Shown in pieces: positions 8,569-17,637 of a stretch of DNA of 64,000 nt. The stretch covers positions 186,001 to 250,000 of the forward strand of contig JARVGH010000003.1 of the NCBI GenBank assembly GCA_029762755.1, given 5' to 3'. The first letter of the stretch is position 1. Each line of letters begins with the position of its first letter. The notes under the pieces were generated by a model, which was not told where the DNA came from, did not search any database, and saw only the letters and a list, made by a program, of their open reading frames with translations. Made by a program: the position numbers and the translations under genes. Source of the stretch: Candidatus Bathyarchaeum tardum (lineage in GTDB: Archaea; Thermoproteota; Bathyarchaeia; Bathyarchaeales; Bathyarchaeaceae).

Positions 8569-8967
8569 TTATTTTTGATTTGCTGGTTTCAAAGTGTTTA
8601 TTGGCGATGAATTATAGTTAGGTATCTCTTTTGTTACTTCAATAGTGAAACCTGATTTTTCTAAACTGTTTTTTATTCGATTAACATATGCGCCGTGGGT
8701 TCCCCAAGAAAGTTCAAGAACTCCTGAGGATCCTGCAAAGGATATGAGTTCCAGATTTGTTTCAGATGGGCTTGTTTCTTTTATGATTATAAATATTGCT
8801 GCATTGCTGTTTGCCCTGATGTAGTATGATTCCCCTAAAATTACTGCAATTTTTCCTTCTGAACTGTTCCATTTTTCGTTGTGGATGCTGCCGAAATATT
8901 TCGTCATATGCTGAGTAATTTGTTCAAATGAACTTGATACTTTGCATAACATGTAATGAGCTGTCAA
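8569..8967 (-). CDS. Hypothetical protein
   Basis: 132 residues, soluble, no family recognised. It has a predicted mixed alpha/beta pattern with a central segment KIAVILGESYYIRANSNAAIFIIIKE and a Ser/Asn-rich tail (NSSPINTLKPANQK). The N-terminus (MTAHYMLCKVSSSFEQITQHM) could start a few residues later. It lies between the AbiE pair and nrpR and may belong to the accessory patch or be an independent gene. An alternating strand pattern and ordinary codon use suggest it is real. Confidence 0.5.
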   Translation of the reverse strand: MTAHYMLCKVSSSFEQITQHMTKYFGSIHNEKWNSSEGKIAVILGESYYIRANSNAAIFIIIKETSPSETNLELISFAGSSGVLELSWGTHGAYVNRIKNSLEKSGFTIEVTKEIPNYNSSPINTLKPANQK

Positions 8968-9029
8968 TTATTTTCTACCTATTAATGCTTGGATTATTAG
9001 ATATTAAAACTCTTTTGAATAAAAAATGT

Positions 9030-10007
9030 CTAGATCCGCGTCATTTCATTGATTGGGATCAAGCAATGTGAAGCAAAAGTAATGTTATGTTTTTCTTCTT
9101 CTGCCATGACTGCTCCGGGTACGATGCCGCCGACCATGCATATGCCGAATCTGTCCATGCTTACAGGTATCCCAAGTACCGGCTCGTTGGGTTCTCCTAA
9201 AACAAGAACCCCGCCCCAGCCTTTCTTTTGCTGTTCTTCAATAATTTTAATTGTTTTTTCCCTTGCTTCACAAGGAACTTCTCGTATAGTTGCCAATAAC
9301 ATGCCTGAACCTGTTTTTAGCATCCTTGAGATTGATGTCATTTTTCTATGAACAAATACTTCCAGCGGAGGAATTGTTGTTCCTTCATACGAGATTATTT
9401 CTACAAATCTGATTGGTTTATGATTTACTACTTGAACAAGTCCCCCATACTTGAAAAACAGGGGAATCCCCGAATGAATCATTATGCTATCTAAGGTTAA
9501 GTTACAAACAGTAAAAAGGGCAATTTTGTCCTTAGGGACAGAAATGTCGTAGTATTCCTCTTTTTCTTTAATTACTTTGATGTATGGTGCTGAAAGGAGA
9601 TTCATGTATTGAAGTGCGTTCATGGTTTTTACTGTTTTGTCTTGAAGATTTTTGTTTAGCACCGACACGTTTGCGATTACTGTTCCTTTGTCTGTTGTTG
9701 GGTTATATGTTGCTGCGTATGCTAAGGACATAAAACGGGTGGTGGTGAAACCTAGCCTTTGAGTAGCCAGAGAACGGCTCAACTCTTCAAGACCCTTGTT
9801 TGTTATTGATCTTCCTTTTCGGTCATGCCCTAATACGAAGCCTTTTGCTTCTAAAAGTTGAAGATGATATCTTACTGTTCTTTCGCTCAGGAGAAAACCT
9901 CTTTTTTTTAGTTCTCTTTTCAGCAAAGTTGAACCCAACGGGTTACCAAACTCGCTTAAAATTCTTAATATTTCGATTTCTTTTCTAGCACTTTCTTTCT
10001 CCTGCAA
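9030..10007 (-). CDS. nrpR: NrpR, global nitrogen repressor
   Basis: 325 residues. Residues 1-70 form a winged helix (ILRILSEFGNPLGSTLLKRELKKRG, then ERTVRYHLQLLEAKGFV), followed by one NrpR regulatory domain (DUF128; motifs GIPLFFKYGGLVQV, GWGGVLVLGEPNEPVLG, FGICMVGGIVPGAVM). NrpR represses nitrogen genes in methanogens by binding palindromic operators, and 2-oxoglutarate releases it. A single regulatory domain matches the NrpRI layout rather than the two-domain Methanococcus protein. It lies 75 bases after glutamate dehydrogenase on the same strand, a fitting context. See the operator-like palindrome before the glutamate synthase genes. Confidence 0.92.
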   Translation of the reverse strand: MQEKESARKEIEILRILSEFGNPLGSTLLKRELKKRGFLLSERTVRYHLQLLEAKGFVLGHDRKGRSITNKGLEELSRSLATQRLGFTTTRFMSLAYAATYNPTTDKGTVIANVSVLNKNLQDKTVKTMNALQYMNLLSAPYIKVIKEKEEYYDISVPKDKIALFTVCNLTLDSIMIHSGIPLFFKYGGLVQVVNHKPIRFVEIISYEGTTIPPLEVFVHRKMTSISRMLKTGSGMLLATIREVPCEAREKTIKIIEEQQKKGWGGVLVLGEPNEPVLGIPVSMDRFGICMVGGIVPGAVMAEEEKHNITFASHCLIPINEMTRI

Positions 10008-10082
10008 AATAAACCCACTTTTTTGTTAGAAAAAATTTCAAAAAGCAAGGGACAAACTGTCCCCATTTTTTTATTTGTTTTT

Positions 10083-11330
10083 TTAAATCATTCCTCGGAT
10101 TTTCATGGCTTCGATTACTCGATTTACTGCGACTACATATGCAGCTTGTCTCATGTTCACGCCATATTTTTTAGCAGAATCTAAGACCTCATGATATGCT
10201 TTGCTCATTTTTGTTGCTAATCTTTCATGGATTGTTTCCAAGTTCCAGTAATACATTGAAGCGTTTTGTACCATCTCGAAATATGAAACAGTTACTCCTC
10301 CTGCGTTACACAAGAAATCAGGTATTAGGTGAACTCCGTTTTTGTACAAAATTTCATCTGCTTCTGGTGTAGTTGGTCCATTAGCTAGTTCAGCTAAAAC
10401 TTTAGCTTTGATGCGCGAGGCGTTTTCAGCAGTAATTATGTTTTCTAGGGATGCTGCAATTAAGATATCTACATCAAGTTCGAGTAGTTCTTCACCCGAA
10501 ATTGTTTGAGTATTTGGAGAATTTACAACTGAACAAGTTTCTGCTTTGCATGTGCAAATACTGTCAAGGTCAAGGCCATTCTTGTTATATACTCCACCTT
10601 TAGAGTCGCTTACTGCCACAACATTTGCGCCAAAAAATTCTTTACTTAAAAGTGCAGCATAGCAACCTGCGTTGCCGTAACCATGTATTGCTATAGTGGC
10701 TTTTTTCATGTCTATGCCCAATTCTTTTGCAGCTTCTCGAATAGTGTACATTCCACCTCGAGCAGTTGCATCGTCGCGTCCGCAGGAACCTCCAACACAT
10801 ATTGGTTTTCCTGTGATACAGCCAAAAGTATTGTTTCCTGTAATTTTTGCGTATTCATCCATCATCCATGCCATAGTTTGGGAGTTTGTATATACGTCTG
10901 GAGCAGGCACGTCTTTTTGGGGTCCAATAAATTGCCAAATACTTTTGATGTATGACCTGCTTAAACGTTCTAGTTCATTTTTGCTCATCTCTTTTGGATT
11001 GCATATAATTCCGCCTTTTCCTCCGCCCAGTGGCAAATCTAAAAGGGAACATTTCCAGGTCATCCATGCTGCTAAGGCCCTGACTGTGTCTACTGTTTCT
11101 TCAGGATGAAAACGAATGCCACCTTTTGTAGGGCCTAGCGCGTCATTATATTGAACACGAAATCCTTGGAACACTTTGGTTTTGCCGTTATCCATTCTAA
11201 CTGGGATTGATACGTGTAGTTCGCGCATAGGATGACTCAGTATTTCATAAACGTCACTATCTAACTTGAGTATCTTTGCACAATCATTTAGTTGCTTTCG
11301 TGCAATTTCAAATGAGTTTTCGTTTGCCAT
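10083..11330 (-). CDS. gdhA: Glutamate dehydrogenase
   Basis: 415 residues, standard for the hexameric archaeal/bacterial enzyme that interconverts glutamate and 2-oxoglutarate plus ammonia. Motifs: KGGIRFHP, the catalytic-lysine loop LPLGGGKGGI, APDVYT, TGKP, the Rossmann GYGNAGCYAA, and the C-terminal PDFLCNAGGVTVSYFE. NAD versus NADP use cannot be told with certainty. A zinc-ribbon gene starts upstream with only a 16-base gap and nrpR follows, so the three genes may be one nitrogen transcript. Confidence 0.96.
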   Translation of the reverse strand: MANENSFEIARKQLNDCAKILKLDSDVYEILSHPMRELHVSIPVRMDNGKTKVFQGFRVQYNDALGPTKGGIRFHPEETVDTVRALAAWMTWKCSLLDLPLGGGKGGIICNPKEMSKNELERLSRSYIKSIWQFIGPQKDVPAPDVYTNSQTMAWMMDEYAKITGNNTFGCITGKPICVGGSCGRDDATARGGMYTIREAAKELGIDMKKATIAIHGYGNAGCYAALLSKEFFGANVVAVSDSKGGVYNKNGLDLDSICTCKAETCSVVNSPNTQTISGEELLELDVDILIAASLENIITAENASRIKAKVLAELANGPTTPEADEILYKNGVHLIPDFLCNAGGVTVSYFEMVQNASMYYWNLETIHERLATKMSKAYHEVLDSAKKYGVNMRQAAYVVAVNRVIEAMKIRGMI

Positions 11331-11346
11331 TTTTTAACACCGATAA

Positions 11347-11679
11347 CTAGTTTGTGTGCGCCGAATGATTGGCGACTTTTTTTATGCTTTTGAAACTTAG
11401 TGAAGTTTCTACAGGGAAGTCTGTTGGGAATGTTATTTCGTATACGTCGGCTGTGTTGCAGTTTTCACATTTCAGCGGTCTCCATCTGCATGCAAAACAG
11501 TTTTCGGATTCCATGCCGATGCGAAGGCATATGTCTTCACATCCTTCTTTGCGTCCAACAATTACTCCAACAAATTCGATCCATGTTTTTCCACAATGAA
11601 TGCAGGTGAACCTTTTTTTGATCAGTTTGCCTGTTTTTTTTCTGTTTTCTATCTCCTTGATTACCTCGGTAATTTCCAA
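11347..11679 (-). CDS. Small Cys-rich zinc-ribbon protein, function unknown
   Basis: 110 residues with three Cys clusters: CIHCGKTWIEF near residue 26, CEDICLRIGMESENCFAC in the middle and CENCNTADVYE. The arrangement predicts one or two structural zinc sites. No family recognised. The stop lies 16 bases before glutamate dehydrogenase, so it is probably the first gene of the gdhA-nrpR transcript and may be a regulator or accessory factor of nitrogen metabolism. That link is context only. Confidence 0.6.
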   Translation of the reverse strand: MEITEVIKEIENRKKTGKLIKKRFTCIHCGKTWIEFVGVIVGRKEGCEDICLRIGMESENCFACRWRPLKCENCNTADVYEITFPTDFPVETSLSFKSIKKVANHSAHTN

Positions 11680-11770
11680 GAGAGCATCCCCACGTTATAA
11701 GGCTATTTAGTGAATATTTATGTATTTTGTTCGTTTATTACATTTTAAAACTGACATTATAAGATAAAAT

Positions 11771-11813
11771 TGTGTAAATATTATATTTTGTCAACGTCTG
11801 TAAAAATTACACA
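11771..11813. promoter_or_regulatory. Inverted repeat between divergent Lrp and nitrogen genes
   Basis: TGTGTAA (11771-11777) and TTACACA (11807-11813) form a perfect 7-bp inverted repeat with a 29-base AT-rich centre. It sits in the 222-base gap between the divergent zinc-ribbon/gdhA genes and the two Lrp/AsnC genes. Widely spaced half-sites are common for Lrp-family dimers. A shared operator for autoregulation or gdhA control is possible but untested. Confidence 0.35.
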
Positions 11814-11901
11814 TATTCAGTCGACATTTTAAGATTTTTCTTCTAAAATGGTATAATTTAAAAACACTGATGTGTTATCTTTCAACAAAGAAGGGCATAT
11901 T

Positions 11902-12381
11902 ATGGCTAATAAATTAAAAGTTGATTTGATTGACCGTAAACTGATTAGAGCCCTACAAAAAGACGCACGTACAAATTTTGCAGATATTGCTAAAGACTGT
12001 GACGTGTCAACAGACACAATCAGCAAACGATTCAGAAAATTGAAAACCGCTGGCATCATAAAAGGAACCACTATACTTTTGAATCCAAAAAGTTTTGGAA
12101 ATGAATGTGTAGGAAGCTTTGGGGTTGACGTCAGCTATCCACATTTGAAGACTGTTGTTGAAACAATACAAAAAATACCTGAAGTTGTTATTTGTACTAC
12201 TTCAATGGGTAAGCATGACATTTTTTGTATAGCTGTTCTCAAAAATGTTGGGCGCCTAAGTCAAGTAAAAGACTTGATCAAAGGGCACCCTGCGGTAAGG
12301 GAAGTTACAACAAGCATCTGGGTTGAGGAAATATTGCTTTGCCCCGAAAATTTTGAATTTCAAAAATTAGGGATGCAGTGA
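11902..12381 (+). CDS. Lrp/AsnC-family transcriptional regulator
   Basis: About 159 residues from ATG 11902, chosen because GAAGGG lies just upstream; an in-frame ATG at 11872 adds 10 residues. The N-terminal HTH reads LIDRKLIRALQKDARTNFADIA, then CDVSTDTISKRFRKLKTAGIIKG, and the C-terminal part has the RAM effector-binding pattern (IQKIPEVVICTTSMGKHDIFCIAVLKN). Such proteins sense amino acids and control nitrogen or amino-acid genes. The stop overlaps the GTG of the next Lrp gene, so the two are co-translated and may form a heteromeric pair. Confidence 0.88.
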   Translation: MANKLKVDLIDRKLIRALQKDARTNFADIAKDCDVSTDTISKRFRKLKTAGIIKGTTILLNPKSFGNECVGSFGVDVSYPHLKTVVETIQKIPEVVICTTSMGKHDIFCIAVLKNVGRLSQVKDLIKGHPAVREVTTSIWVEEILLCPENFEFQKLGMQ

Positions 12382-12386
12382 ACAAA

Positions 12387-12863
12387 ATGGATAAAACTGA
12401 TTCAACAATAATTAATTTATTGACTGTAGATGCTCGGACCTCTTTTCGAAAAATTGCCCGGGAGCTTGGGGTTTCTCCTGATACTGTAATATGCAGATAC
12501 AAAGCGCTACAAGAGCAAGGTGTAATTCGTGGGTCAACTGTAGTTCTTGATCCAAAAAAAATTGGTTACAAGGGGATGGCTGCATTTATGATCGACACTT
12601 CCCCTACAAATATTATCGCAACAGAAGCAACGCCCCCTGAAGAATTGTCCCATATTTTAGAAACATTGATCAAAATGCCCGACGTGATTCTGGCTACAAA
12701 GACAGTTGGCGACCATGATATGCTGGCTATCGCTGTAATCAAAGATGTTGAACATCTAATTGAGACCGGCGGGAACATTGCTAAGATATCTGGAGTAAAA
12801 GATTTGCAGGTATCTTTTTGGGTTGAAAAAGCAGAGCTTCATCCAAAATATTTCATAATTTAA
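12387..12863 (+). CDS. Lrp/AsnC-family transcriptional regulator (second of a pair)
   Basis: 158 residues from ATG 12387; a GTG at 12378 overlaps the previous stop (GTGA) and is equally possible. The HTH (IINLLTVDARTSFRKIARELG, then VSPDTVICRYKALQEQGVIRG) and the RAM domain (LIKMPDVILATKTVGDHDMLAIAVIKD) are clear. It resembles its upstream neighbour across the whole length, so the pair probably arose by duplication. Next to gdhA and nrpR it may add amino-acid sensing to nitrogen control; this is inference from context. Confidence 0.88.
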   Translation: MDKTDSTIINLLTVDARTSFRKIARELGVSPDTVICRYKALQEQGVIRGSTVVLDPKKIGYKGMAAFMIDTSPTNIIATEATPPEELSHILETLIKMPDVILATKTVGDHDMLAIAVIKDVEHLIETGGNIAKISGVKDLQVSFWVEKAELHPKYFII

Positions 12864-12932
12864 ACCAAGGGATTTCCTTGGTTTCTAAATTATGAGTAAC
12901 AAATTTCATGTTTCAAAGCGTTGTAGGAAAAT

Positions 12933-14210
12933 TTACTGTTGTTTACAGTATTTTTCTACTAATGTTTTTGTGTTTACCACGTTGAGTTGTTTGAATAGGA
13001 ACTCAAATTGTTTTTCTACTTCTGTTGCGATGGTTGTTCGGGTTTGTTGAGGTAATGCCATGATCTCTTTTTTGAATTGTCCAAAAGCTTTTTTGCGGGT
13101 TTTGTAGATGAATTGTTCTTCGGTTTGGTCTTCTTTGCGTTCGTTTGCAAGGTTTGCTTTGAGCCAAGTGTACATTTTTTGTTTTAGGTCTTCCGGGAAC
13201 TGTTTTGATTCATAAATTATGTTCTGGAAAGCCGTGGCTAAATGGACTTCTGCGGTTTCGCATTCAACAAATTTGTGGAACGCTTCTGGTGGCAGGGTTG
13301 ATGCTCCATGTTGGACTGCTCCTGCCATTCCGTATTCTTTGCGAGCTTTTTCAGAGAGAGTTTTCAGTGTGTCAAAGTCAAGCTTGATTTTGGCTATTGA
13401 ACCATCGGGTAAAACAACTCCGCCGTGGGTTGTTCCAGTTTGAATTGAAATCTTGCTGATTCCTGTTACATCTTTTCCTAGTTGGCTTTCTAGACCATTC
13501 ATGTATGCTTTGAGGTCTTCAGGTGTGGAGTTTTGGGTTCCGATTTCGCCGATTTCTCCTCCTACAGAAATGGTAACGCCTTTTGGTTCTATGTTTCGAA
13601 TAAACTGGGTAAGTTTTGCACAAACTTCATAATTCAAACGTTGCTGTTCTGTTAATGTTGGTTTGGATAAGTCCACAAGGGTTGATGAGTCTATGTCAAT
13701 GTTGTAAAACCCTGCGTTGATGGCGTCTGTAATTAGGTTTTTTACGCCTTGGATTTCTTTGTCTGGGTTTTCTTTGAATTTGTCAGCTTTTACTTGGAAG
13801 TGGTCTCCTTGGATGAAAACTGGTCCTGAATAGTTTTCTTTTATTGCAGCTGCCAAAACCATGGCTGCAAATTCAACTGGGGGTTGATTAGTGTAGCCAA
13901 TTTCTGATTTTGCAATCTCAAAAATGAAAGCGCCTGCGCTGTGTTTTTTGGCTACTCGAAATATTGCACAAGCCAAATCGTAGGTCATGGTTCTTAGATT
14001 CATGGCTGGAACCGTGAATCCTTCAAACTTGTTTCTGCCCCGAGCCATATAAAATTCATGAATACTTGCGGGGTAAATTCCATTTTCTTTTGCTAGGTCA
14101 AGAATTTGTTTTGCGATTTTTTGTTTTTCATCCATGTTGTCGGTCATGACCAACTGGGTTATAGTTTTTTCGATATCAAAAGATTTGGAGTCCATAACAC
14201 ACGCCGCCAT
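12933..14210 (-). CDS. Class II (metal-dependent) fructose-bisphosphate aldolase family
   Basis: 425 residues, longer than typical class II aldolases (about 290-360) because of an added C-terminal helical part (KAFGQFKKEIMALPQQTRT, then EVEKQFEFLFKQLN). Metal and substrate motifs are visible: FIQGDHFQV, the YNIDIDSST Asp segment, GGEIGEIG, TGTTHGGVVLPDG and GAVQHGASTLP, giving the His residues expected to hold Zn. The substrate could be fructose-1,6-bisphosphate, tagatose-bisphosphate or a related ketose; sequence alone does not decide. Archaea more often use class I or bifunctional FBPA/P enzymes, so a class II form is notable. The N-terminal MAACV may be skipped for ATG 14195. Confidence 0.8.
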   Translation of the reverse strand: MAACVMDSKSFDIEKTITQLVMTDNMDEKQKIAKQILDLAKENGIYPASIHEFYMARGRNKFEGFTVPAMNLRTMTYDLACAIFRVAKKHSAGAFIFEIAKSEIGYTNQPPVEFAAMVLAAAIKENYSGPVFIQGDHFQVKADKFKENPDKEIQGVKNLITDAINAGFYNIDIDSSTLVDLSKPTLTEQQRLNYEVCAKLTQFIRNIEPKGVTISVGGEIGEIGTQNSTPEDLKAYMNGLESQLGKDVTGISKISIQTGTTHGGVVLPDGSIAKIKLDFDTLKTLSEKARKEYGMAGAVQHGASTLPPEAFHKFVECETAEVHLATAFQNIIYESKQFPEDLKQKMYTWLKANLANERKEDQTEEQFIYKTRKKAFGQFKKEIMALPQQTRTTIATEVEKQFEFLFKQLNVVNTKTLVEKYCKQQ

Positions 14211-14434
14211 TTAATCAATGCTTACTACTATAATTCTCTATTATTTGAATATTAAATCATGAAACGAGATGTTACGTTAAATTACATAATTTTAAAACCG
14301 TAGCTTTTTTATTTTCCGTAAAAAGGTTGTTTTCAACAATGAACCTCATTAGTATACATATCTATTCACGTCTGTTCAGAACTCGCCAGGCACGTTGATA
14401 GAAACAATCTCGATGTTTTTTGATAAACTCATTT

Positions 14435-15610
14435 TCATTTAGCCTTTTTAAAAACCATTTTTATAACTAACAAAATAGTTCCTAAACCTAAAAACTCAAA
14501 TAAAGTTAGGTTATTCTCTGGAATTGTTTTGATGTCGATTTGTTTGGTTAGTGGGTGGTTGTCTTGGTTGTTTTCGTCTAGGATGTATGGGGTGTCGCCT
14601 ATGTTATCGCCGTTTTCGTCTATTCCGTCGTAGTCACTCCAGTAATTGCCGATGGTGCTGTTATCCCATGCTACGATGTCGGTTCCTTTATTCGTTGGGT
14701 TATAGTTTCCATACTTTATTTCATGTGTACTTATCTGCTGGGTGTTTCCGACAAGTAAGTTGCCAAAAAACTTGTTTCCTTCTCCCCTGATTGCCATTTC
14801 TCCTCCGACAGGAAATGTTAATAACCAAACTGCGATGCTGTTTTCTGAAATGTTGTTACCATACACTTCTGCATTTCGGCAGCCTTCGGCAAAGCGGATT
14901 GCCCAGTCGTTTTTTGTAAAATTGTTTCCGTAAACCGAGTACGGTCCATAATAAATCATGTTTAGACCGCCTTCGTTGCTGGAAATGTTGTTTTCGGTGA
15001 CAGTTATGTAGTTGGATTGTCCAATGTTTATGCCATACGTGTTTTCAGTTATGTTATTTCCAATGATAACAATACTTTTTGTATCGTATCCTGAAATTCC
15101 AGTGCCACAATTTGTGATGTTATTGCCAGAAATCAACACATTGTTTGCTCGCGGTCTAATTCCTTCAGAATTGTTTACAATGTTGTTGTTGATTATTTTG
15201 CAACCTGACGGATGTGGTTCACCACTGTAGTTCACAATTGTGATTGCCACTCGGCAGTCCGTTATTGTAAATCCTGAAATAGTAACATCAGGGGCCGCAA
15301 CCCTGATTGCTGTACCCCCTCGAATGTTGCTGTAGTTTCCTTGAATCATTGTGTTTTTTGGATCTTCGCCAATAATGGACACTGTTTTATAGACAATAAT
15401 TGACGCGTTCTCATCCACGGGATAAACTCCATTTTTTACAAAAACTGTATCCCCGACGTTGGCTGCTATAATGGCGTCTTGAATTGAATCATAATCATCT
15501 GGAACAACAATGGTTTTTGTTTCAGCATTGACTAATGGAAATTGTATGACAACTAACCAACTAGAACAAAAAAGCAAAAGCAGAATTAATCTTGAAGCAT
15601 TTTTTGTCAC
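14435..15610 (-). CDS. Secreted right-handed beta-helix protein (NosD-like)
   Basis: 391 residues. A signal peptide (RLILLLLFCSSWLVVIQFPLVNA) is followed by IVVPDDYDSIQDAIIAANVGDTVFVKNGVY, the standard opening of NosD/pectate-lyase-like beta-helices, and by many Asn-rich coils (N-N-I-x-N). Near the C-terminus NYWSDYDGIDENGDNIGDTPY is a conserved Asp-rich loop that may bind calcium, then a membrane segment (FLGLGTILLVIKMVF) and a Lys tail anchor it. Likely a cell-surface carbohydrate- or matrix-binding protein. It overlaps the upstream beta-helix gene by 4 bases, so they are one operon under the palindrome-bearing promoter. Confidence 0.82.
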   Translation of the reverse strand: MTKNASRLILLLLFCSSWLVVIQFPLVNAETKTIVVPDDYDSIQDAIIAANVGDTVFVKNGVYPVDENASIIVYKTVSIIGEDPKNTMIQGNYSNIRGGTAIRVAAPDVTISGFTITDCRVAITIVNYSGEPHPSGCKIINNNIVNNSEGIRPRANNVLISGNNITNCGTGISGYDTKSIVIIGNNITENTYGINIGQSNYITVTENNISSNEGGLNMIYYGPYSVYGNNFTKNDWAIRFAEGCRNAEVYGNNISENSIAVWLLTFPVGGEMAIRGEGNKFFGNLLVGNTQQISTHEIKYGNYNPTNKGTDIVAWDNSTIGNYWSDYDGIDENGDNIGDTPYILDENNQDNHPLTKQIDIKTIPENNLTLFEFLGLGTILLVIKMVFKKAK

Positions 15611-17475
15611 ATTTTTCTCCTCTGTATTTTGTTTCTAAAAACTATCAAAACCGCTGTTGAAACAACAAACAGCGGCAGAATTGCCCAAAATGAAAACTCA
15701 GGAATTACGTTAACCTCAATTGGTGTCATTAATGGATATTTGTCTGTGTTGTTGCGGTATTCCGAAACTAGGTATTGTGTGTCGCCGATTCCGTCGTTGT
15801 TTTTGTCTGTTCCGTTGTAGTCGCTCCAATAGTTGCCCCCTGACTGGGGACCGTTATCAAAAATTTGCATTCCATCTAGTATTGGTATGTATCCTTTGCT
15901 GGTTTTTTCGATTTTGACCTGTTGGTCTATGTTTTTGATAAAATTGTTGTTGTAAACAACGTTGTTTGAGCAGTTGACAAATCCTGCTCCTATCCAATTA
16001 TTTTCGATATTGTTGCCTGTTATTGTGTTGCTAGAGGCGTTGAAAAAAAGCAGCCCGTGTTTGTAGTTTTCTTGAATGTTGTTGTTGGTTATGTTGTTTT
16101 GTGTTGAGTTGCCAAGCCAAATTGCCCAGTAATTATGTTTGATATTGTTTTCAACTATGGAGTTGTTTGTGGATTGGTACAGTTTCACGCCATAATAGTT
16201 GTTGATTACTACAGTTTTGGTTATCGTGCAATTTGTTGTGTACGCTAAAAAAAGTCCATTATAATTGTTTGAGATTTCAGCATCTGTAACTGTGATGTTA
16301 CTGCAGTTAACCAAGGTTACCTGTCCTGCATCTGTTGGAACAGTTGCATTATGTAGGTTGACCAAGTAGTAAACTGGCTTGCCATCAACAGTGTTTGAGC
16401 TGTCAATATCTTGAATGTAATGTTCAAGTATTGTTCCGTTAACCCAGATGTTGTTTTTGTTACCAGAAATTTCGTTGTTACTTAGTTTGTTGTTGGTGCA
16501 TTGTTTGATTTCTATTCCATGTTTATTTTTTGCGATTTTGTTTCCTACGATTATGTTGTTGCTTGCATCATCAGCTAATCCCAGTCCACAATATATGCTG
16601 TTGATTATGTGGTTTTTTTTGATGATATTGCCGAAAGACGAAGATATTATTTGGACAGCATTTGCTGTATCCATAAAACTGTTAGATTCGGCCAAATTGT
16701 TAGATGATGCTTGAATCTTTAGTCCATAACTGCCAAGTATTATGTTGTCTGCAGATCTCAAAAAAATATTTCTGGTTATCGTTATCTGGTTACTTGTTAT
16801 GGTGTTGTTGTCTGCTGATGTGCAGCACCATATTCCGCCAAGGGAATTAGAAACAAGGTTTGTACGTAGATTATTTGTAGTTGAAGAATTTATTACGATT
16901 CCATAACCGTAGATGTAATCCTCTATGCTGTTGCCTTGGATTGTGTTATTGTCAGAATATTGAAGCTTTATTCCTTTGCTGTATGGTATGTTTCTTGTGC
17001 CGTTCATATGGTTGTTTTCTATGATATTTTCTGAAGCTCCGTAAAGCCAAATACCTATCCAATGTTCGGAGAAAATGCAGTTTGACACTTTACAGTTTCG
17101 AACATGAAGCAGGTGGATTCCTCTGCCACTTATAGAATTAACAACACTTTCTATTGTAAAATTGCTGATGGTGACATTGTCATGTTGCACCAACACTGCT
17201 GTTCCATTAAGTTCCCAGTTGCCGACTATTTTGGTTTTTTCTTTGTTTTCCCCAACTAATGATACCATTTTATCGATAACTACGCTGCCGTTGTATGTTC
17301 CTTCTTTCACAAAAACTGTGTCACCGTCATCAGCAGCGTCTACTGCTTGTTGAATTGAGTTGTAATCGTCGGGAACAACAATCATTTTTGGTTCCGGTTG
17401 GGCTTTAGTTTGAGGAAACAAAGCCAAAACAGAAATTAGTAATAACAAAATGAATGTTGTTTTGAATTCATTCAT
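15607..17475 (-). CDS. Secreted right-handed beta-helix protein with PEF-type C-terminal sorting tail
   Basis: About 622 residues from ATG 17475; the longer frame from 17571 only adds non-signal sequence. Order: signal peptide (TTFILLLLISVLALFPQTKA), IVVPDDYNSIQQAVDAADDGDTVFVKEG, some twenty Asn-rich beta-helix coils, an inserted domain around DGKPVYYLVNLHN, then NYWSDYNGTDKNNDGIGDT. The C-terminus is IPEFSFWAILPLFVVSTAVL plus a basic tail, which fits the PEF-CTERM class of archaeosortase substrates. It heads a two-gene operon with the next beta-helix protein. Two copies of the GTCAA-N6-TTGAC palindrome lie 47-107 bases upstream. Confidence 0.83.
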   Translation of the reverse strand: MNEFKTTFILLLLISVLALFPQTKAQPEPKMIVVPDDYNSIQQAVDAADDGDTVFVKEGTYNGSVVIDKMVSLVGENKEKTKIVGNWELNGTAVLVQHDNVTISNFTIESVVNSISGRGIHLLHVRNCKVSNCIFSEHWIGIWLYGASENIIENNHMNGTRNIPYSKGIKLQYSDNNTIQGNSIEDYIYGYGIVINSSTTNNLRTNLVSNSLGGIWCCTSADNNTITSNQITITRNIFLRSADNIILGSYGLKIQASSNNLAESNSFMDTANAVQIISSSFGNIIKKNHIINSIYCGLGLADDASNNIIVGNKIAKNKHGIEIKQCTNNKLSNNEISGNKNNIWVNGTILEHYIQDIDSSNTVDGKPVYYLVNLHNATVPTDAGQVTLVNCSNITVTDAEISNNYNGLFLAYTTNCTITKTVVINNYYGVKLYQSTNNSIVENNIKHNYWAIWLGNSTQNNITNNNIQENYKHGLLFFNASSNTITGNNIENNWIGAGFVNCSNNVVYNNNFIKNIDQQVKIEKTSKGYIPILDGMQIFDNGPQSGGNYWSDYNGTDKNNDGIGDTQYLVSEYRNNTDKYPLMTPIEVNVIPEFSFWAILPLFVVSTAVLIVFRNKIQRRKM

Positions 17476-17521
17476 TTTACATCTAAATATTACTGGTTTG
17501 ACATAAGGAAAAAGGGTTTTT

Positions 17522-17537
17522 GTCAAGAAATATTGAC
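17522..17537 (-). promoter_or_regulatory. Palindromic site GTCAA-N6-TTGAC, proximal copy
   Basis: In gene direction GTCAATATTTCTTGAC, followed by AAAAACCCTTTT. The same TTGACAAAAACCCTTTT run follows the proximal site at 19486-19501. It sits 47 bases before the beta-helix gene start, about 25 bases downstream of a TATA-like TTTATA on the minus strand, so a bound dimer would cover the transcription start. Confidence 0.6.
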
Positions 17538-17566
17538 TAAATGTTCTTGTATAAATTGTTTCTATA

Positions 17567-17582
17567 GTCAAGAAACTTTGAC
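17567..17582 (-). promoter_or_regulatory. Palindromic site GTCAA-N6-TTGAC, distal copy
   Basis: In gene direction GTCAAAGTTTCTTGAC, identical to the copy at 56060-56075. It starts 45 bases upstream of the proximal copy; a TATA-like element lies between them. Confidence 0.6.
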
Positions 17583-17637
17583 TAATAGACTTTTGAGTTT
17601 TTGTTTATGCATTAGCCTCTGCTTTTTTAGCAGTATC

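Noticed and set aside
9049-9351. 100-codon plus-strand frame opposite nrpR
   Set aside because: Antisense shadow of a well-supported gene.
15012-17353. Repeated short motifs in the beta-helix genes, considered as a DNA repeat or CRISPR-like array
   Set aside because: The repetition is at protein level (Asn-rich coils of varying length) without fixed DNA repeats or unique spacers.
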